Shown here piece by piece: positions 1-10,421 of a DNA stretch of 36,329 nucleotides. How positions within the stretch are numbered: position 1 is the first letter of the stretch; the number at the start of each line of letters is the position of its first letter. The notes beneath the pieces were generated by a model. That model worked only from the letters and a program-made list of their open reading frames with translations, did no database searches and was not told where the DNA came from. This stretch comes from Coemansia sp. RSA 922 (lineage: Eukaryota > Kickxellomycota > Kickxellomycetes > Kickxellales > Kickxellaceae), in contig JANBQS010000100.1 of assembly GCA_027577415.1 (NCBI GenBank), positions 1-36,329 on the forward strand, given 5' to 3'. Made by a program: the position numbers and the translations under genes.

Positions 1-158
1 CGTCTGAAAAATATCCCGGATCGGGGGGACAAAAGTACAGCGTGGGAAAATTGCAGAGGCGAGGATGACAAGCAGACTTTAGAAGACTCTTTCTCAGAGA
101 GGGCTCGTTTCTTCATATAATTTTTGCACTAAATTGCTCTACCATTACTATTAGGCAA
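1..158 (+). promoter_or_regulatory. 5' flank of the fumarylacetoacetase gene
   Basis: No coding sequence is visible. An AT-rich CATATAATTTTT stretch lies about 45 bases before the FAH start codon and could be a core promoter element. The left part may be the end of a neighbouring transcript cut by the window edge. Confidence 0.3.
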
Positions 159-1433
159 ATGGAATGCACGTTTGTACCGGTGTCGCCCCTGAGCGACTTT
201 CCAATTCAGAACTTGCCCTTCGGCGTATACTCTGCCAACGGGGAGTCAGCTCGCGTCGGAGTAGCCATCGGCGATCACGTCCTGGACCTGGCAGCGCTGT
301 CTGAGCTTGGGCTGTTTGCGCAAATCGAGGGGCTAGAGAACAGCCACGCGGTGTTTTCCAAGCCCTACCTCAACGACTTTATGGCGCTGGGTAGACCAGT
401 CTGGCGGGCAGTCCGCAAGCAACTCCAGGAGTTTCTCAGCAACGATGGCCATCCCGTGCGGCAGCAGGCAGACAAGAGTTTGGTGTGCGTTGAGCTGAGC
501 AAAGTGAAGATGCATTTGCCGGCCAAGATCGGCGACTATACTGACTTTTACGCATCGCGCGAGCACGCAACCAACGTTGGCGTGATGTTCCGCGGCAAGG
601 ACAACGCGCTTATGCCCAATTGGACTCACTTGCCGGTCGGGTACCATGGCCGGGCATCGAGTGTCGTGGTATCAGGAACGCCACTGCACAGGCCTAATGG
701 GCAGCGGAGGCCGGATGCCAGTAAGCCGCCAGTTTTTGGGCCGTCGGTGCGCTTGGACTACGAGCTCGAGATGGCGTTTTTCGTGGGTCCTGGCAACGCC
801 CTGGGCGAGCCCATGTCGCTGGAGCAGGCCGAGGACTGTATCTTTGGCGTAGTGCTGATGAACGACTGGAGTGCGCGCGATATCCAGGCGTGGGAATATG
901 TGCCACTGGGTCCCTTTCTGGGCAAGAACTTTGGTACTACTGTTTCGCCGTGGGTCGTTACTATGGATGCCCTGGAGCCCTTCCGCGTGGCCCAGCCTCT
1001 GCAAGACCCCCCTCCGCTTCCCTACTTGAGCGGCGGCTTGGCCACTCCCGGTGGCTATGATATTAGCCTGGAGGTGCACATCAAGCCCCACGAGGACACC
1101 GAGTATCACCTGCTGACAAAGTCCAACCTCAAGTACATGTACTGGGCCCTGCGCCAGCAGCTCACGCACCACTCCATTAGCGGGTGCAATATGCGGCCGG
1201 GCGACCTCTGCGGCACCGGCACGATTAGTGGGCCTACTGAGGATAGCTTTGGCTCGATGCTCGAACTGTCGTGGTCGGGACAAAAGGACGTTGTGCTGGG
1301 CAAGTCGGGTGTTACGCGAAAGTTCATTGATGACAACGACGTCATTCGGATCACCGGCCACTGCCAGGGCAGTGGCTTCCGCATTGGATTTGGCGAGTGT
1401 GTGGGCCAAATCCTGCCTGCTAAGCATATTTGA
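159..1433 (+). CDS. FAH: Fumarylacetoacetase (FAH), tyrosine catabolism
   Basis: This enzyme hydrolyses 4-fumarylacetoacetate to fumarate and acetoacetate, the last step of phenylalanine/tyrosine breakdown. The ORF is 424 aa, close to the roughly 419 aa of animal FAH, and is intronless. An N-terminal SH3-like domain (about 1-118) is followed by the FAH catalytic fold. The [17 protein letters not shown] block carries metal ligand D129 and catalytic H136. E202 and E204 in DYELEM, D236 in NDWSARD and K256 in GKNFGT match the known ligand and active-site positions with a constant offset of +3 from the mammalian numbering. The GTGTISGP loop near the C-terminus is also present. Every active-site residue I could place is intact, so it should be functional. 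No other tyrosine-degradation gene lies next to it. The long antisense ORF inside it is a codon-bias shadow. Confidence 0.97.
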   Translation: MECTFVPVSPLSDFPIQNLPFGVYSANGESARVGVAIGDHVLDLAALSELGLFAQIEGLENSHAVFSKPYLNDFMALGRPVWRAVRKQLQEFLSNDGHPVRQQADKSLVCVELSKVKMHLPAKIGDYTDFYASREHATNVGVMFRGKDNALMPNWTHLPVGYHGRASSVVVSGTPLHRPNGQRRPDASKPPVFGPSVRLDYELEMAFFVGPGNALGEPMSLEQAEDCIFGVVLMNDWSARDIQAWEYVPLGPFLGKNFGTTVSPWVVTMDALEPFRVAQPLQDPPPLPYLSGGLATPGGYDISLEVHIKPHEDTEYHLLTKSNLKYMYWALRQQLTHHSISGCNMRPGDLCGTGTISGPTEDSFGSMLELSWSGQKDVVLGKSGVTRKFIDDNDVIRITGHCQGSGFRIGFGECVGQILPAKHI

Positions 1434-1590
1434 TCTGCATGATACATGGCTGTCACATGCCCCACCGTTTTGGACGCCTCGTACTGTGCGACTGCTCCTC
1501 GTCCGTCATAATTACGGCGCTTTTCTCCTCTTAGCTCTTTTTTTTATCTTTCGAATATAGCATACTCTTGTCTGGCCATTTTTATAAAAG

Positions 1591-3333
1591 ATGAATTCAA
1601 CGACGCAGTTGCAGAAAGACCTGTTCCGCCGGTTTGCCTCCAAGGAGATGACCAAGCTCACAGTAAGTAATACAGCCTTGTCCCTTACTCCTTGCCTTGA
1701 GCGGCTTTGGAATATAGATATGCTAACTTTGTCTGCTGCCATGACACAACTAACGCTGTAGCTGAGTCAGTATTATACCGCGGGAAGGTAAGACGAGCAC
1801 TAGCATCACATGCGGGGACCTAACGAATAAAAAAACACGCCCACTCAACTTTTGTGTGACTCTTTAATGCCCAATAATAGGCACTTGCTAAAGCATCGGA
1901 ACAACGACAGCGACGCCGGGTTCTCTGCCTTCCAACTCACAGCCAACTTTCTGTACCGCGAGCTGCCTGTTCGCATAGGCCAGACCGCGACCGGACTGAA
2001 GCAAAACCCGTCGCCGTATAACATCCGCCAAATCCCCCAGTTCCGAACCCTGTTGGACGACTACGTCGATGATCTCTCACACCTGGTCGACCGCACACCA
2101 CTGCCTAGCACACCGGACGCCAACGAAAAGTTTGTAAACACCCTGCGTAGCCTAAAGCGCAAGTATCGCGCCAACATGTGGACTCTGTCGCAGGGACTTC
2201 GAGAGCTGTCGACGGCTATTAATGTAAATGATCCGTTGATTGTTCCAGACTTTTTGCGAACCGATACTTGTGTGCAGAGAAAGGAGCCTGTACCGCATTA
2301 TTTTTCCTCGACGATGGCCTACCCGGACCTGTCGGCTCCTATGGCATACTTGGCTCCTTCGGGCAAAATGGAGATGACTGATCCTAGCACTTGGTCTGTG
2401 TCGGCGGGACCTAACATGGTTAATGATGGTGGTGGAGGGAAAGATCCTCGGTTGCTTACGCCTCAGCAGTGGACACCGAACAAAGTCTGCTCAGAGTTTT
2501 GCGATGAGGCCACCTGCAGAAACCCACGCCTATGGTTCAGCGACGGTACGCAGAGGTGTGCAGAGAATCAGACTCGCCGGTTCTTTGACTGGCTGTATTC
2601 GATGAACTTGGGTACTCAGCTGTTGATCGAGGACCACGTGGCTATTCACGACTACAGTCATAACCTCGTGCAGATCATCCAGCCGCTGGATATCGCCAAC
2701 CGTGCTGCTCGCGATGCTAGCGCTATTTGCCAACGCCACTACGGGTTTACCCCACCAGTCATCAAAGTCATTGCCCCGACACCCGGAGTCACTACTACCT
2801 ATGTGCCTCACTACCTCTACAGCATGTTGTTCCAGCTGTTGAAGAACGCACTAAGAGCTACCATTGATCGCCATCAGCGGAAACCGTTCCCGGTCATTAA
2901 ACTGGTCATGTCTAGTGGCGACGAAGACGTGACGTTCAAGATCTCGGATGAAGGCGGCGGTATCCCGCTGTCGCAAGTCGATGCTATCTGGTCGTATCTT
3001 AAGACTACAAAGGATGTCGGGGAGGTGGACCAGACGCAAAAGACCGGGGTGAGGAGCAGCGCACTGAGCTCGATTACTTTTATGAACCGCGCGAGCGACA
3101 TGCCACTGTTTGGCGCCGGTGATGGACTGCCGATGGCCAGACAGATTGCTCGGTACTTTGGCGGCGACTTGGATCTTGTATCTATGGAGGGCGTTGGAAC
3201 TGACGTATATTTGCATCTGTCGCGGAGCCGCAATGTCGCCGAACACACATCGGATCTTTGCACACTGTTGGAGTCCAGCTTCCCAATATTCTCAACTGCC
3301 ACCAGTGCCTCGCCATCGTCGGCTGCTATCTAA
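1591..3333 (+). CDS. Mitochondrial PDK/BCKDK-type protein kinase (three exons)
   Basis: The protein belongs to the pyruvate dehydrogenase kinase / branched-chain ketoacid dehydrogenase kinase family, which phosphorylates and silences E1alpha in the mitochondrial matrix. I assemble exons 1591-1662, 1762-1787 and 1881-3333 (516 aa). Donors are GTAAGT and GTAAGA; acceptors are GCTGTAG (CTAAC branch site just upstream) and ATAATAG. All phases agree and restore the family's N-terminal helix ending LSQYYTAGRHLLKHR. The C-terminal GHKL ATPase domain shows an N-box LLKNALRATID, a G1 box DEGGGIP (D389) and a G2 box GAGDGLP (444-450). Unusually, the N-box residue that is Glu in canonical family members is Gln here (Q351, codon CAG). 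A poorly conserved Gly/Cys-containing insertion sits at about 175-265. Family assignment is firm; the substrate (PDH or BCKDH) is not decided. It ends 58 bases from the convergent CHCH gene. Confidence 0.9.
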
Positions 3334-3391
3334 GCTCCATTGTATCAATAATTTTTTTTATATCTATATGTATTATTCAATTTCTTTTTGT

Positions 3392-3772
3392 TCACTCCTT
3401 TGCGGGGGATGATGAATTGTCACCGGCTTTGCTTGGAGCAAGTCCGCCATGTTTGCGTTGAAGGGTGTTCATCTTTTCCATCATCTGGCCTACGCTCTCC
3501 GTGCACTCGTAGAGATCGCGTAGGGAGTCTACGCAGACCTGTGGCGATTGTGAGTTTCGGTTCAAACAATCTTGGTATTTGTCGATAACTGGCTGACAGC
3601 TCAGTCGGACCATTTTCATTAGTGTTACGTTCTTGTCTGAGCACTCTGTTAGGGCTTTGCGTAGATCTACGCAGTCAGTCTTCCATGTATCGCTGTGGCT
3701 GTCGACACAGGAGGCATAGGCCTGTACGTGCTCGCCACAGTGCTTGTTGACTTCGTCCAGTGTTTGATCCAT
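3392..3772 (-). CDS. Twin-CHCH intermembrane-space protein, CHCHD5/Mic14-like
   Basis: This is a 126-aa protein with four exact C-x9-C motifs: C12/C22, C34/C44, C59/C69 and C80/C90, giving two tandem CHCH coiled-coil-helix-coiled-coil-helix folds. Two CHCH modules in a small protein is the layout of CHCHD5 (yeast Mic14/Mix14), a substrate of the Mia40/Erv1 oxidative import relay in the mitochondrial intermembrane space. There is no cleavable presequence, as expected for the class. The C-terminal tail from about 108 is Ser/Ala/Lys-rich and probably disordered. The start is the only Met ahead of the first cysteine motif. The molecular role of the family is not established; involvement in respiratory-chain integrity is knowledge from yeast, not from this sequence. 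It is divergent from the FunK1-like kinase. Confidence 0.9.
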   Translation of the reverse strand: MDQTLDEVNKHCGEHVQAYASCVDSHSDTWKTDCVDLRKALTECSDKNVTLMKMVRLSCQPVIDKYQDCLNRNSQSPQVCVDSLRDLYECTESVGQMMEKMNTLQRKHGGLAPSKAGDNSSSPAKE

Positions 3773-4029
3773 GACGTAAAGAGAAGAATTTACAATTCGA
3801 AAACAATAAAAAGGAGATAAATGTTAAGAGCGTTGAGAAACGAGATAAAAAAAGGAAAGGTTGACAGCTTTGCTTGAACTTGCGATTCTTATATCGCTAA
3901 TCACATGTCTGGTGATTACGATCATTAGGGTTTATGCAAACCCAAACTTTTAATGGCAAACATGCACTTCAAACCCCCTTTTGTTTCCTTTACACTTTTC
4001 ATTCCAATTTAAACATATATTCACTAGCT

Positions 4030-6576
4030 ATGATCTATAGTACGGAAAGCGCCAAGGATCAGAGTATGCGCCGCGCAGAGCTAGCTCAGAGTTTGCAAGG
4101 TCGTGGTCGCCAGCTAGGTCTGGCAGAGCTGATAGGCGTGTTAGCTCAGAACGGCTCCTTTACCAAGTACATGGGTTCTACATCTGGCATGATGTTTCCG
4201 GTTGCGCAGCTTATCCCAGTACTGATAAACGGCCAACTGCAGTCTCGTGTGGATGGTGGCCAAGCCGTACTGGCCACATCCGCCACTATGGCGAGAGCGT
4301 TCCGCGATATCTGGGACTACGTCAGACATGCCAGCAAGGCTGTGTACCCTGTAGCAGAGCCTGCCAGTGAGTATCGCTTTTCTGATCAACGTACAATGCA
4401 GGTGGGTGGCGTACCGGTAACACCAGATGGAGTATTTTACTATCCAATGTACCTTGGTAGCGAGTTCCACTCGGTCCATGCGCTTCTTGAGGCTCAGTTA
4501 GAGCCCAACTTGGACGCCACCTCGCCGGATGTACTGGGCAAGATGGCGGACTTGGCGATGAGTGTTTGGGAGGCTCAACCGACCCGGCTATTCGTCCCCT
4601 TCCTTTACCTGCATGGTCCCATGGTCTCGCTGGTTATTTTTGCTCGTAGCGGCTACTACTGTACTACTATTGGTCGCCTCTTTCATACGTCGCACGACCC
4701 GTCTACAGACGATATTAGCGATGTCGGGGATACGTTGCGGTATCTGTGGTTCTTGATGACTCTACCCTCTGACCGCTTTGGGCATATTGTCGATGTATCG
4801 GTCCCGGCTACTGGGCTAATATTTACAAAGTTCCATAGTGCAGCCACTGCGGCTGTGGCCGCGAGTAGAGACAGTGGCCCGGAGTTGGGTTTCCAGCAGC
4901 GTATTCCGTTGCCAGTGTCGCTGCTCGATTTCCAGTCGTATCTCTTCAAGACGCAGTATCATGGACAGCCGGCCATGCTCAAGCTCGTGTGGAGTCCGAC
5001 TTACCGTCTGCCAGAAGCCGCTGTATATGACTGGCTGTTGAGCAACGGCTGTAGTGCTGTGCCCAAAGTTTTTGAGAGCTCGATTATTGCTAATGACGTC
5101 TTTGGATATCGCCTAGAGTACTTGTTGATAGAGGACTGTGGAGTGCTGCTGCTGGAGTACTTTAAGACAGAATATGGAAATGTCAGCGATACTAGCCGAC
5201 GCGACGCTGATGCTGAAGGTGTATTCAAACAACTAGCGTCGTGCCTCGCTATTGCTCATAGTGCGGGCGTGGTTCACTGCGATATTTCAGCTGAACATAT
5301 TGCAGTGCGCAGCGGGCATGCTTTTATATTCGACTGGACGCGTGCGCAACTGGCGACAGCAGAGGTGCCGGCGCTTTTGGCAAAGGGGCTTAGGGAGAAA
5401 TACAGTTTGAGCGCAAGCGACTTGCAGCCCTTGCGGTGGCCCCGGGATGACCCAGTTGTGCAGACTGCGATTTATGCCAGCATCCGGTCGCTTTGGCACG
5501 ATGGTACCAGCAGTCTAGTCGACGGTTTCGAATCGATATTCTATGTTATCCTACATGCCTTGTATCACTCAAATCACACTCCGGTTGGAACTCCGAGTGC
5601 TTTCAAGGTACTGGATCAATCTACTATGGCGGTGGTGAAAACTGGGTGCTTGGCCGATCCAGAGCTGTATCTGAACTACTTTGGAATTGCTGATATCGGC
5701 GATGAGCTCAAGGCATTCTTGGACAAGGTTCGCAGGTTCTTGTTCTCTGCAGATGGTATCTTTGTAGGTGGCAAGCTTGTGGACAGTGGGTTTGAACGAA
5801 GCGAGAGGCCGGAGTTGGCGAAGATATTTTTGTTCGAGAAGGCCTTTGCTGCTGCGTATCCGGAGGATGTAAAGCCGGTGTGTGAGGATTCGGTTGACTC
5901 TGGAGCTGTGAGACCAGTCTCGCTCTCGTTTACGTCATGCGCCCACCTTTTCCCGCCTACGACGAAGACTAGTGCGACTAGTGGTGTCCCTGCGACGGCG
6001 CCTGCTGCGCCTGATACTACAACATCTGTAGCACAAACTCCTGCAGCTCCAGTTACGACTGCGACTTCTGCTCTCCCAGTTCCGGTCACAGCAACTGCGG
6101 CTTCCGCGGGTTCGGCCACAGCCTCGGCTCCTGCAGTTACAACTACAGCCCCGGCTGCTCCAACCGCCACGACGACAGCTCCGACTCCCGCAGCTTCGGT
6201 CACAGTGACTTCCGCTCCTATTATTCTGGCTGCATCTGCGGCTCCTGTCGCGCCTACTACCAAAGCCACATCCTCAGCCGTACCTAGCGCGACTGCTCTG
6301 GCCACGTCTGCTGCCACTGATCCAAAGCTGAATATGAGGAGAATTGCCAGAGCTGCTAGAGATGTTGTTAAGGCTTCCCAAACTACCACGACGGTTGCTA
6401 CAGCCCCTGTCTCAACTTCTGCTGGCTCCCCAGCAACCTCAACACCTACCATTCCAACTGCTGCACCTCCTGTTACTTCTGCTGCTTCAACTCTAGCTCC
6501 TGCCGCTCCAGCTCCAATTGCGATAACTGTGCCTACACCTTCGACACAAACTATCAAGCCACCAACAACGGTTTAG
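4030..6576 (+). CDS. FunK1-like fungal protein kinase with Thr/Ala/Pro-rich tail
   Basis: This is a fungal-specific kinase-like protein. From the Met at 4030 it has 848 aa. An in-frame Met at 3934 would add 32 residues, but that stretch looks like AT-rich leader, so I prefer 4030. The kinase core shows a beta3 lysine in AMLKLVW (about K318), an HRD-equivalent HCDIS (H416, D418) and a DFG-equivalent FDW (D435), the pattern of FunK1 domains, in which HRD and DFG are commonly altered. The N-terminal ~280 residues form a conserved-looking alpha/beta region with no motif I can name. From about residue 640 to the end the protein becomes an Ala/Thr/Pro/Ser-rich low-complexity region interrupted by a basic patch (NMRRIARAARDVVK), probably disordered and possibly O-mannosylated or a linker. 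Substrate and pathway are unknown. No introns are visible. Confidence 0.8.
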   Translation: MIYSTESAKDQSMRRAELAQSLQGRGRQLGLAELIGVLAQNGSFTKYMGSTSGMMFPVAQLIPVLINGQLQSRVDGGQAVLATSATMARAFRDIWDYVRHASKAVYPVAEPASEYRFSDQRTMQVGGVPVTPDGVFYYPMYLGSEFHSVHALLEAQLEPNLDATSPDVLGKMADLAMSVWEAQPTRLFVPFLYLHGPMVSLVIFARSGYYCTTIGRLFHTSHDPSTDDISDVGDTLRYLWFLMTLPSDRFGHIVDVSVPATGLIFTKFHSAATAAVAASRDSGPELGFQQRIPLPVSLLDFQSYLFKTQYHGQPAMLKLVWSPTYRLPEAAVYDWLLSNGCSAVPKVFESSIIANDVFGYRLEYLLIEDCGVLLLEYFKTEYGNVSDTSRRDADAEGVFKQLASCLAIAHSAGVVHCDISAEHIAVRSGHAFIFDWTRAQLATAEVPALLAKGLREKYSLSASDLQPLRWPRDDPVVQTAIYASIRSLWHDGTSSLVDGFESIFYVILHALYHSNHTPVGTPSAFKVLDQSTMAVVKTGCLADPELYLNYFGIADIGDELKAFLDKVRRFLFSADGIFVGGKLVDSGFERSERPELAKIFLFEKAFAAAYPEDVKPVCEDSVDSGAVRPVSLSFTSCAHLFPPTTKTSATSGVPATAPAAPDTTTSVAQTPAAPVTTATSALPVPVTATAASAGSATASAPAVTTTAPAAPTATTTAPTPAASVTVTSAPIILAASAAPVAPTTKATSSAVPSATALATSAATDPKLNMRRIARAARDVVKASQTTTTVATAPVSTSAGSPATSTPTIPTAAPPVTSAASTLAPAAPAPIAITVPTPSTQTIKPPTTV

Positions 6577-6876
6577 GTCCAATAATTGATTACCACACAG
6601 AGAGTTGCATGGTTTTTTTTACAAGCAACAATATAAATCTGTTTTGGACTAGTCAATGTGTATAAAATGTTATTGCTCGTCATGACTCCCGCCTTTGAAA
6701 CATGTTGAGAAGCAAACATCTTTAAGATTTATATATAATGCTCGGACCATCCATGCAAAACCCATTATATCGGAACTCAGCCAACCGCATCTCTTCGATT
6801 TTCGTTTATAGCTGTATGCGTTATTTTTTTCTTCTTCTACATACCCTTTGCGTTTTCTTTATTTGTTATAATTATA
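6577..6876. other. Intergenic region between FunK1-like kinase and Swd2
   Basis: This AT-rich spacer holds the kinase 3' end (AATATAAAT-like stretch near 6630) and the Swd2 promoter, with T-rich tracts just before the start codon at 6877. I see no gene. Confidence 0.4.
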
Positions 6877-8028
6877 ATGGACACTGTTGATCACAACGCT
6901 GACGTTTTAAAAACATTACGCCGCGATCCGTTACAATCGGCGCTTACCAACTCTACGCTTCGAGGGTTTCACATATCCAAGCAGTTCTTGGACAACAAAG
7001 CAGCGCTGACTTCGCTCGACTACGACTCTAGTGGAAAAAAGTGCATCACAACTAGCTCAGACGAGAGCCTGCGTATCTACGACTGCGTGGGAGGCAAACG
7101 CGAGCAAGTACTATATAGCAAGAAATACGGATGTAACTTGGCTCAATTTACCTCACACCCTGGATGCGTAGCCTACGCCTCAACAAAGATCAATGACACG
7201 ATTCGGTATCTGTCGTATGATACAAACCAGTATATACGGTACTTTGTGGGCCACAATCAGCGTGTAACCAGTTTACAGAGATCCCCAACGGCTGCGACGG
7301 TTTTGTCGGCGGCGCTTGATGGTGTTGTTAATGTGTGGGACCTTGGATCGGTTAAGCCTGCGAGTACCGTAACGCCTGTGGGCGGCAGCGTGGAGGAGCG
7401 TGGAATTACGGCTGCCTATGACCCATCTGGAATGGTTATTTCTGTGGCTGTTGGATCGGCGGAACTCCAATTGTACGACGTACGAGAGGTCTCAAAGGGC
7501 CCATTCAAGTCGCAATCCATAGTGGAGATCGCCGGTCAGGCGCTTGTCGCTGGAATTCGCTTTATTCCGCCGCTTGGCGACCACATTTTGTTAGCGATGA
7601 CTGATGGTTCGTATCACTTGCTCGACTCGTTTTCGTTACAGCACTGTGCTAGTCTGCGGAGCACGGATCTACAAGGCGCCTTAAATGGTGGCCACCCTGA
7701 AGCTACTAATGGCGCCAGTGGCTCGGCATTGAGTAAAATGCAGGATGCGTATCTGGGACAGAATGTCACTGTGACGCCCGATGGCAAGACAGTGTTGGCG
7801 GGCGGTCAAAATGGCAGCATCTTGTTCTGGGACATCTCGCGCCACACTACCACCGAAGCCCATGACTCGAACGCATCTGCTCTTCGGCCCTCCGTCCTTA
7901 CGCCTGATGGCGTGTGGAATGGCTCACATGAGGGTCCAGTAGGAGTATGCGCGTTCAATCCGCATATAATGGAATGCATAACTGGCTCAGAGTCATTGGC
8001 TATTTGGACGTCATCATTGTCATACTGA
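6877..8028 (+). CDS. SWD2: WD40-repeat protein Swd2/WDR82, COMPASS and CPF subunit
   Basis: This 383-aa intronless WD-repeat protein is recognisable as Swd2/WDR82. The diagnostic block is SKKYGCNLAQFTSHPGCVAY followed by STKINDTIRYLSYDTNQYIRYF and a GHNQRVTSL repeat start, closely matching WDR82. Six to seven blades can be traced, with clear WD ends in VVNVWDL and SILFWDI. In yeast Swd2 is shared by the COMPASS H3K4 methyltransferase and the cleavage/polyadenylation factor; in animals WDR82 links Set1 to Ser5-phosphorylated RNA polymerase II. A less conserved insert lies in the sixth blade (about 265-290, Gly/Asn/Ser-rich). It lies head-to-tail with TAF12, with only about 130 bases between them. 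Confidence 0.92.
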   Translation: MDTVDHNADVLKTLRRDPLQSALTNSTLRGFHISKQFLDNKAALTSLDYDSSGKKCITTSSDESLRIYDCVGGKREQVLYSKKYGCNLAQFTSHPGCVAYASTKINDTIRYLSYDTNQYIRYFVGHNQRVTSLQRSPTAATVLSAALDGVVNVWDLGSVKPASTVTPVGGSVEERGITAAYDPSGMVISVAVGSAELQLYDVREVSKGPFKSQSIVEIAGQALVAGIRFIPPLGDHILLAMTDGSYHLLDSFSLQHCASLRSTDLQGALNGGHPEATNGASGSALSKMQDAYLGQNVTVTPDGKTVLAGGQNGSILFWDISRHTTTEAHDSNASALRPSVLTPDGVWNGSHEGPVGVCAFNPHIMECITGSESLAIWTSSLSY

Positions 8029-8160
8029 GACCCCCATTATTCGCGGAAGCTGTCTTGCCAATCATTACTGTCAGTGTAATTGGGGCACCTAATTTTCAAA
8101 TATTTTTTCTAACCTCTAATTCAATTTTGCATTATTAACTAACTTTATTCTCTTTTTTTT

Positions 8161-9393
8161 ATGGCAAGCAACTCGGGAAACACTACTCCACCAGGCCTTG
8201 TACTACCTCCTATGAGCAGCGCCGACGACAATTCAGCAACAGGTGGCGGAGATAAGGGCAAGAGCAAGGCTCGCGAGCCACCACTTTCCGCGGCCTCATC
8301 TACGGGTACCAACTCTGGTCTGTCAAAGACCAAGGGCAAAGACACACCTATTTCACGCGATAACACCATTATCCTGAGCCCGGCGATGGTGCAACAAATG
8401 CACACGATAATCGGCAACCACCCAACACTCAAACGCGACGCAGACAACAACCTGCCGTTCACCAACCACATGCTGGACTTGATTCCTGTACCCGCAGAAT
8501 TCAGTACACCTTATATTGAAAACACATCTCAAGCGACAAAGTACATTAACGCAGAGTGCAGCAAGATCCGCGCACATTTGACGGTGGTTCAACAAATCAA
8601 GGACACTATCGCGGACCCTGACGCTAGAGGCCGATTGGATAGAGAAGTAGATGCGATGGAGAACCATATTAGGCAGGTGCAAGAGTTTATGCGTTTGTCG
8701 TTCCACTCGGCACTTTCAGGTAACCCAGCCACTGCTGTATCGTCATTCGGACCCAAAGAACCAGCGGCTGCTGCGGCGTCAGCTGCTTTATCGACTGCAC
8801 TTCCATATAGAAAACCACCGACATTGGGCGATGTTAGCCGAAACTCGCCAATGGCCTCACCCGGCGTTGTTCCTGGCAGTACTCCGCTGACACCCAACGT
8901 AATGGGCGTCAAGCCCCGGCCCCCACCTCCGCTCAGCGGTCACAGTACGCCACAGACCAATCCACTCCACACACACGTGGCTTTATCCAGCGCCCTTTCG
9001 CACGTAGCCATGCAGAGCACTCGCCAAAACGGGCCAGTGGATCTTGATATCGGATCATCGCGTATTCTGTCAAAGCGCAAGATCCAAGAGCTTGTCAGCG
9101 AAATAGATCCCACGGAGAGACTGGAGCCGCAGGTCGAGGATATTTTGTGCGATATTGCCGATGAGTTTATCGAATCCGTTACTACGTTTGCCTGTAAGCT
9201 GGCTAAACATCGTAAATCTGATACGCTGGAGGCTAAGGACTTGCAGTTACATCTCGAGCGTAATTGGAATATCCGTATCCCGGGCTTTGCCTCCGAGGAG
9301 ATCAGGTCGGTTAGGAAGACTACTGTTCCGCAGACCCACCAGGAGAAAATCAGCGCTATTGTCAACAACAAGAATATGCGAAAATTCGATTAG
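8161..9393 (+). CDS. TAF12: TFIID/SAGA subunit TAF12
   Basis: This 410-aa protein has a long disordered N-terminal half and a C-terminal histone fold at about 300-375. Landmarks in the fold are [31 protein letters not shown] and [20 protein letters not shown] followed by W-N-I-R-I-PGF, the TAF12 (TFIID 20 kDa) signature. TAF12 pairs with TAF4 in TFIID and with Ada1 in SAGA through this H2B-like fold. The last ~35 residues contain the family's conserved tail, with repeated Lys/Asn. The N-terminal region is Ser/Pro/Ala-rich with one predicted helical stretch around 100-180. The start codon follows a run of eight T's directly, typical for short leaders in this window. No intron is seen. Confidence 0.93.
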   Translation: MASNSGNTTPPGLVLPPMSSADDNSATGGGDKGKSKAREPPLSAASSTGTNSGLSKTKGKDTPISRDNTIILSPAMVQQMHTIIGNHPTLKRDADNNLPFTNHMLDLIPVPAEFSTPYIENTSQATKYINAECSKIRAHLTVVQQIKDTIADPDARGRLDREVDAMENHIRQVQEFMRLSFHSALSGNPATAVSSFGPKEPAAAAASAALSTALPYRKPPTLGDVSRNSPMASPGVVPGSTPLTPNVMGVKPRPPPPLSGHSTPQTNPLHTHVALSSALSHVAMQSTRQNGPVDLDIGSSRILSKRKIQELVSEIDPTERLEPQVEDILCDIADEFIESVTTFACKLAKHRKSDTLEAKDLQLHLERNWNIRIPGFASEEIRSVRKTTVPQTHQEKISAIVNNKNMRKFD

Positions 9394-9987
9394 TAAAGCG
9401 GTTTAATATATTGGGGTGTTTTTTCAATATGCTTCGAATTGACTTGGATAAGACGACGGAGAACATAGGTTGGATATAGCTATATTTGCTCTCACTTTTT
9501 ATACGCTAAAAGTATTCCTACTACTTTGCTCCATTAACCACTTGCTACCCTCACCCTTCATCAGCTACACCAGGGGGCTTAGTTGGCTGCCGCTGCATGT
9601 ATTGCCAATTGTTTGTGTCCTGATTTCTTGGCATCCACATCTTCATTGGGAACATGTAAGCCGAGGCAGGCTGAATGGAACAATGTGTGCGGATCTGCAG
9701 TGGCGTTCTCGGGCCAGAAAGTGTGGGGGAGGTCATTGTCAAATTTTTCTTCCCAAAGTACTCGCGACAGTATAAGTAGAGCCCACCTTCCCGCCTTTCT
9801 TTGGCCCCCTTTTTTGGCAAGTCTGACTTTCTCTCTCGTCTCCAACTCCATTTTTTCTTCTAAATTTTTTATCCAAACGCTTTATACCAGGTTATAGTAA
9901 ACAACCTTCTATTTTTTTGTTTACTTACTCTCCTTTTATTGCTTACACCACACCTTCACCCTATTTCGCTTTTATTCTCAATTACCA
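9394..9987 (+). promoter_or_regulatory. Intergenic sequence with TATA-like box ahead of a retroelement-like ORF
   Basis: The stretch begins with the TAF12 3' flank. A TATAAGTA box at 9771-9778 is followed by about 200 bases of strongly pyrimidine-rich leader up to the ATG at 9988. I find no coding sequence in it. The arrangement of TATA box, T/C leader, short ORF and AATAAA resembles an LTR-retrotransposon promoter region or a small transcription unit. Confidence 0.3.
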
Positions 9988-10338
9988 ATGGAGAGAGCTG
10001 AGCTCGAATCAGCTCTTACGTACCTACAGCTTGCCAGAGACTGTTTATGTGAGCAAATTGAGAAGAATAGTCTTGAAGTCAAAAAGTTCACTGAGGCGAG
10101 GGATATCCTAGATCAAGTGATGGCTACTGTTGCTAAATAAGCAGTCCCTGTTGTCAGAAATCCCCCCGCCTCCCTTACTGTGCCTACTTCTCCCCTGGTT
10201 ATTGCTTCTAATGCAGAGCCAGTTCTTTCTCAATCTACAGCCTCTGTCGACACTGATGCCTATATCGATGTACTTGATAATGGCGATACTAAGGCCCGCC
10301 AGCCAATTGCCGACAGACAGGCGGCCTCTAGAGAGTGA
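9988..10338 (+). pseudogene. Short gag-like or small ORF interrupted by one in-frame TAA
   Basis: A frame opens at the ATG at 9988 and reads 50 codons that look like a charged coiled coil (ERAELESALTYLQLARD, then EKNSLEVKKFTEARDILDQV). It meets TAA at 10138, then stays open in the same frame for a further 65 codons of Pro/Ser/Thr-rich and acidic sequence to TGA at 10336. A helical segment followed by a disordered linker is what an N-terminal fragment of a retrotransposon Gag would look like, but I see no zinc knuckle, protease or reverse transcriptase. Polyadenylation-like AATAAA motifs lie at about 10355-10365. It could be a decayed element fragment, a non-autonomous element, or a tiny host gene broken by the stop. 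Confidence 0.35.
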
Positions 10339-10421
10339 ACTGACTTTATTTCTCAATAAATAAATACCAAACAAATCCACTTGCCTGAACTCCTACACAA
10401 GTAGAATAAATATGTGGTGCA

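Noticed and set aside
672..1427. 251-codon antisense frame inside the FAH gene
   Set aside because: It is the shadow of a strongly biased, clearly conserved sense gene; no recognisable motifs.
5676..6557. 293-codon Val/Ala/Gly-rich antisense frame
   Set aside because: Produced by the Thr/Ala/Pro-rich sense tail of the FunK1-like kinase; no start context or domain.
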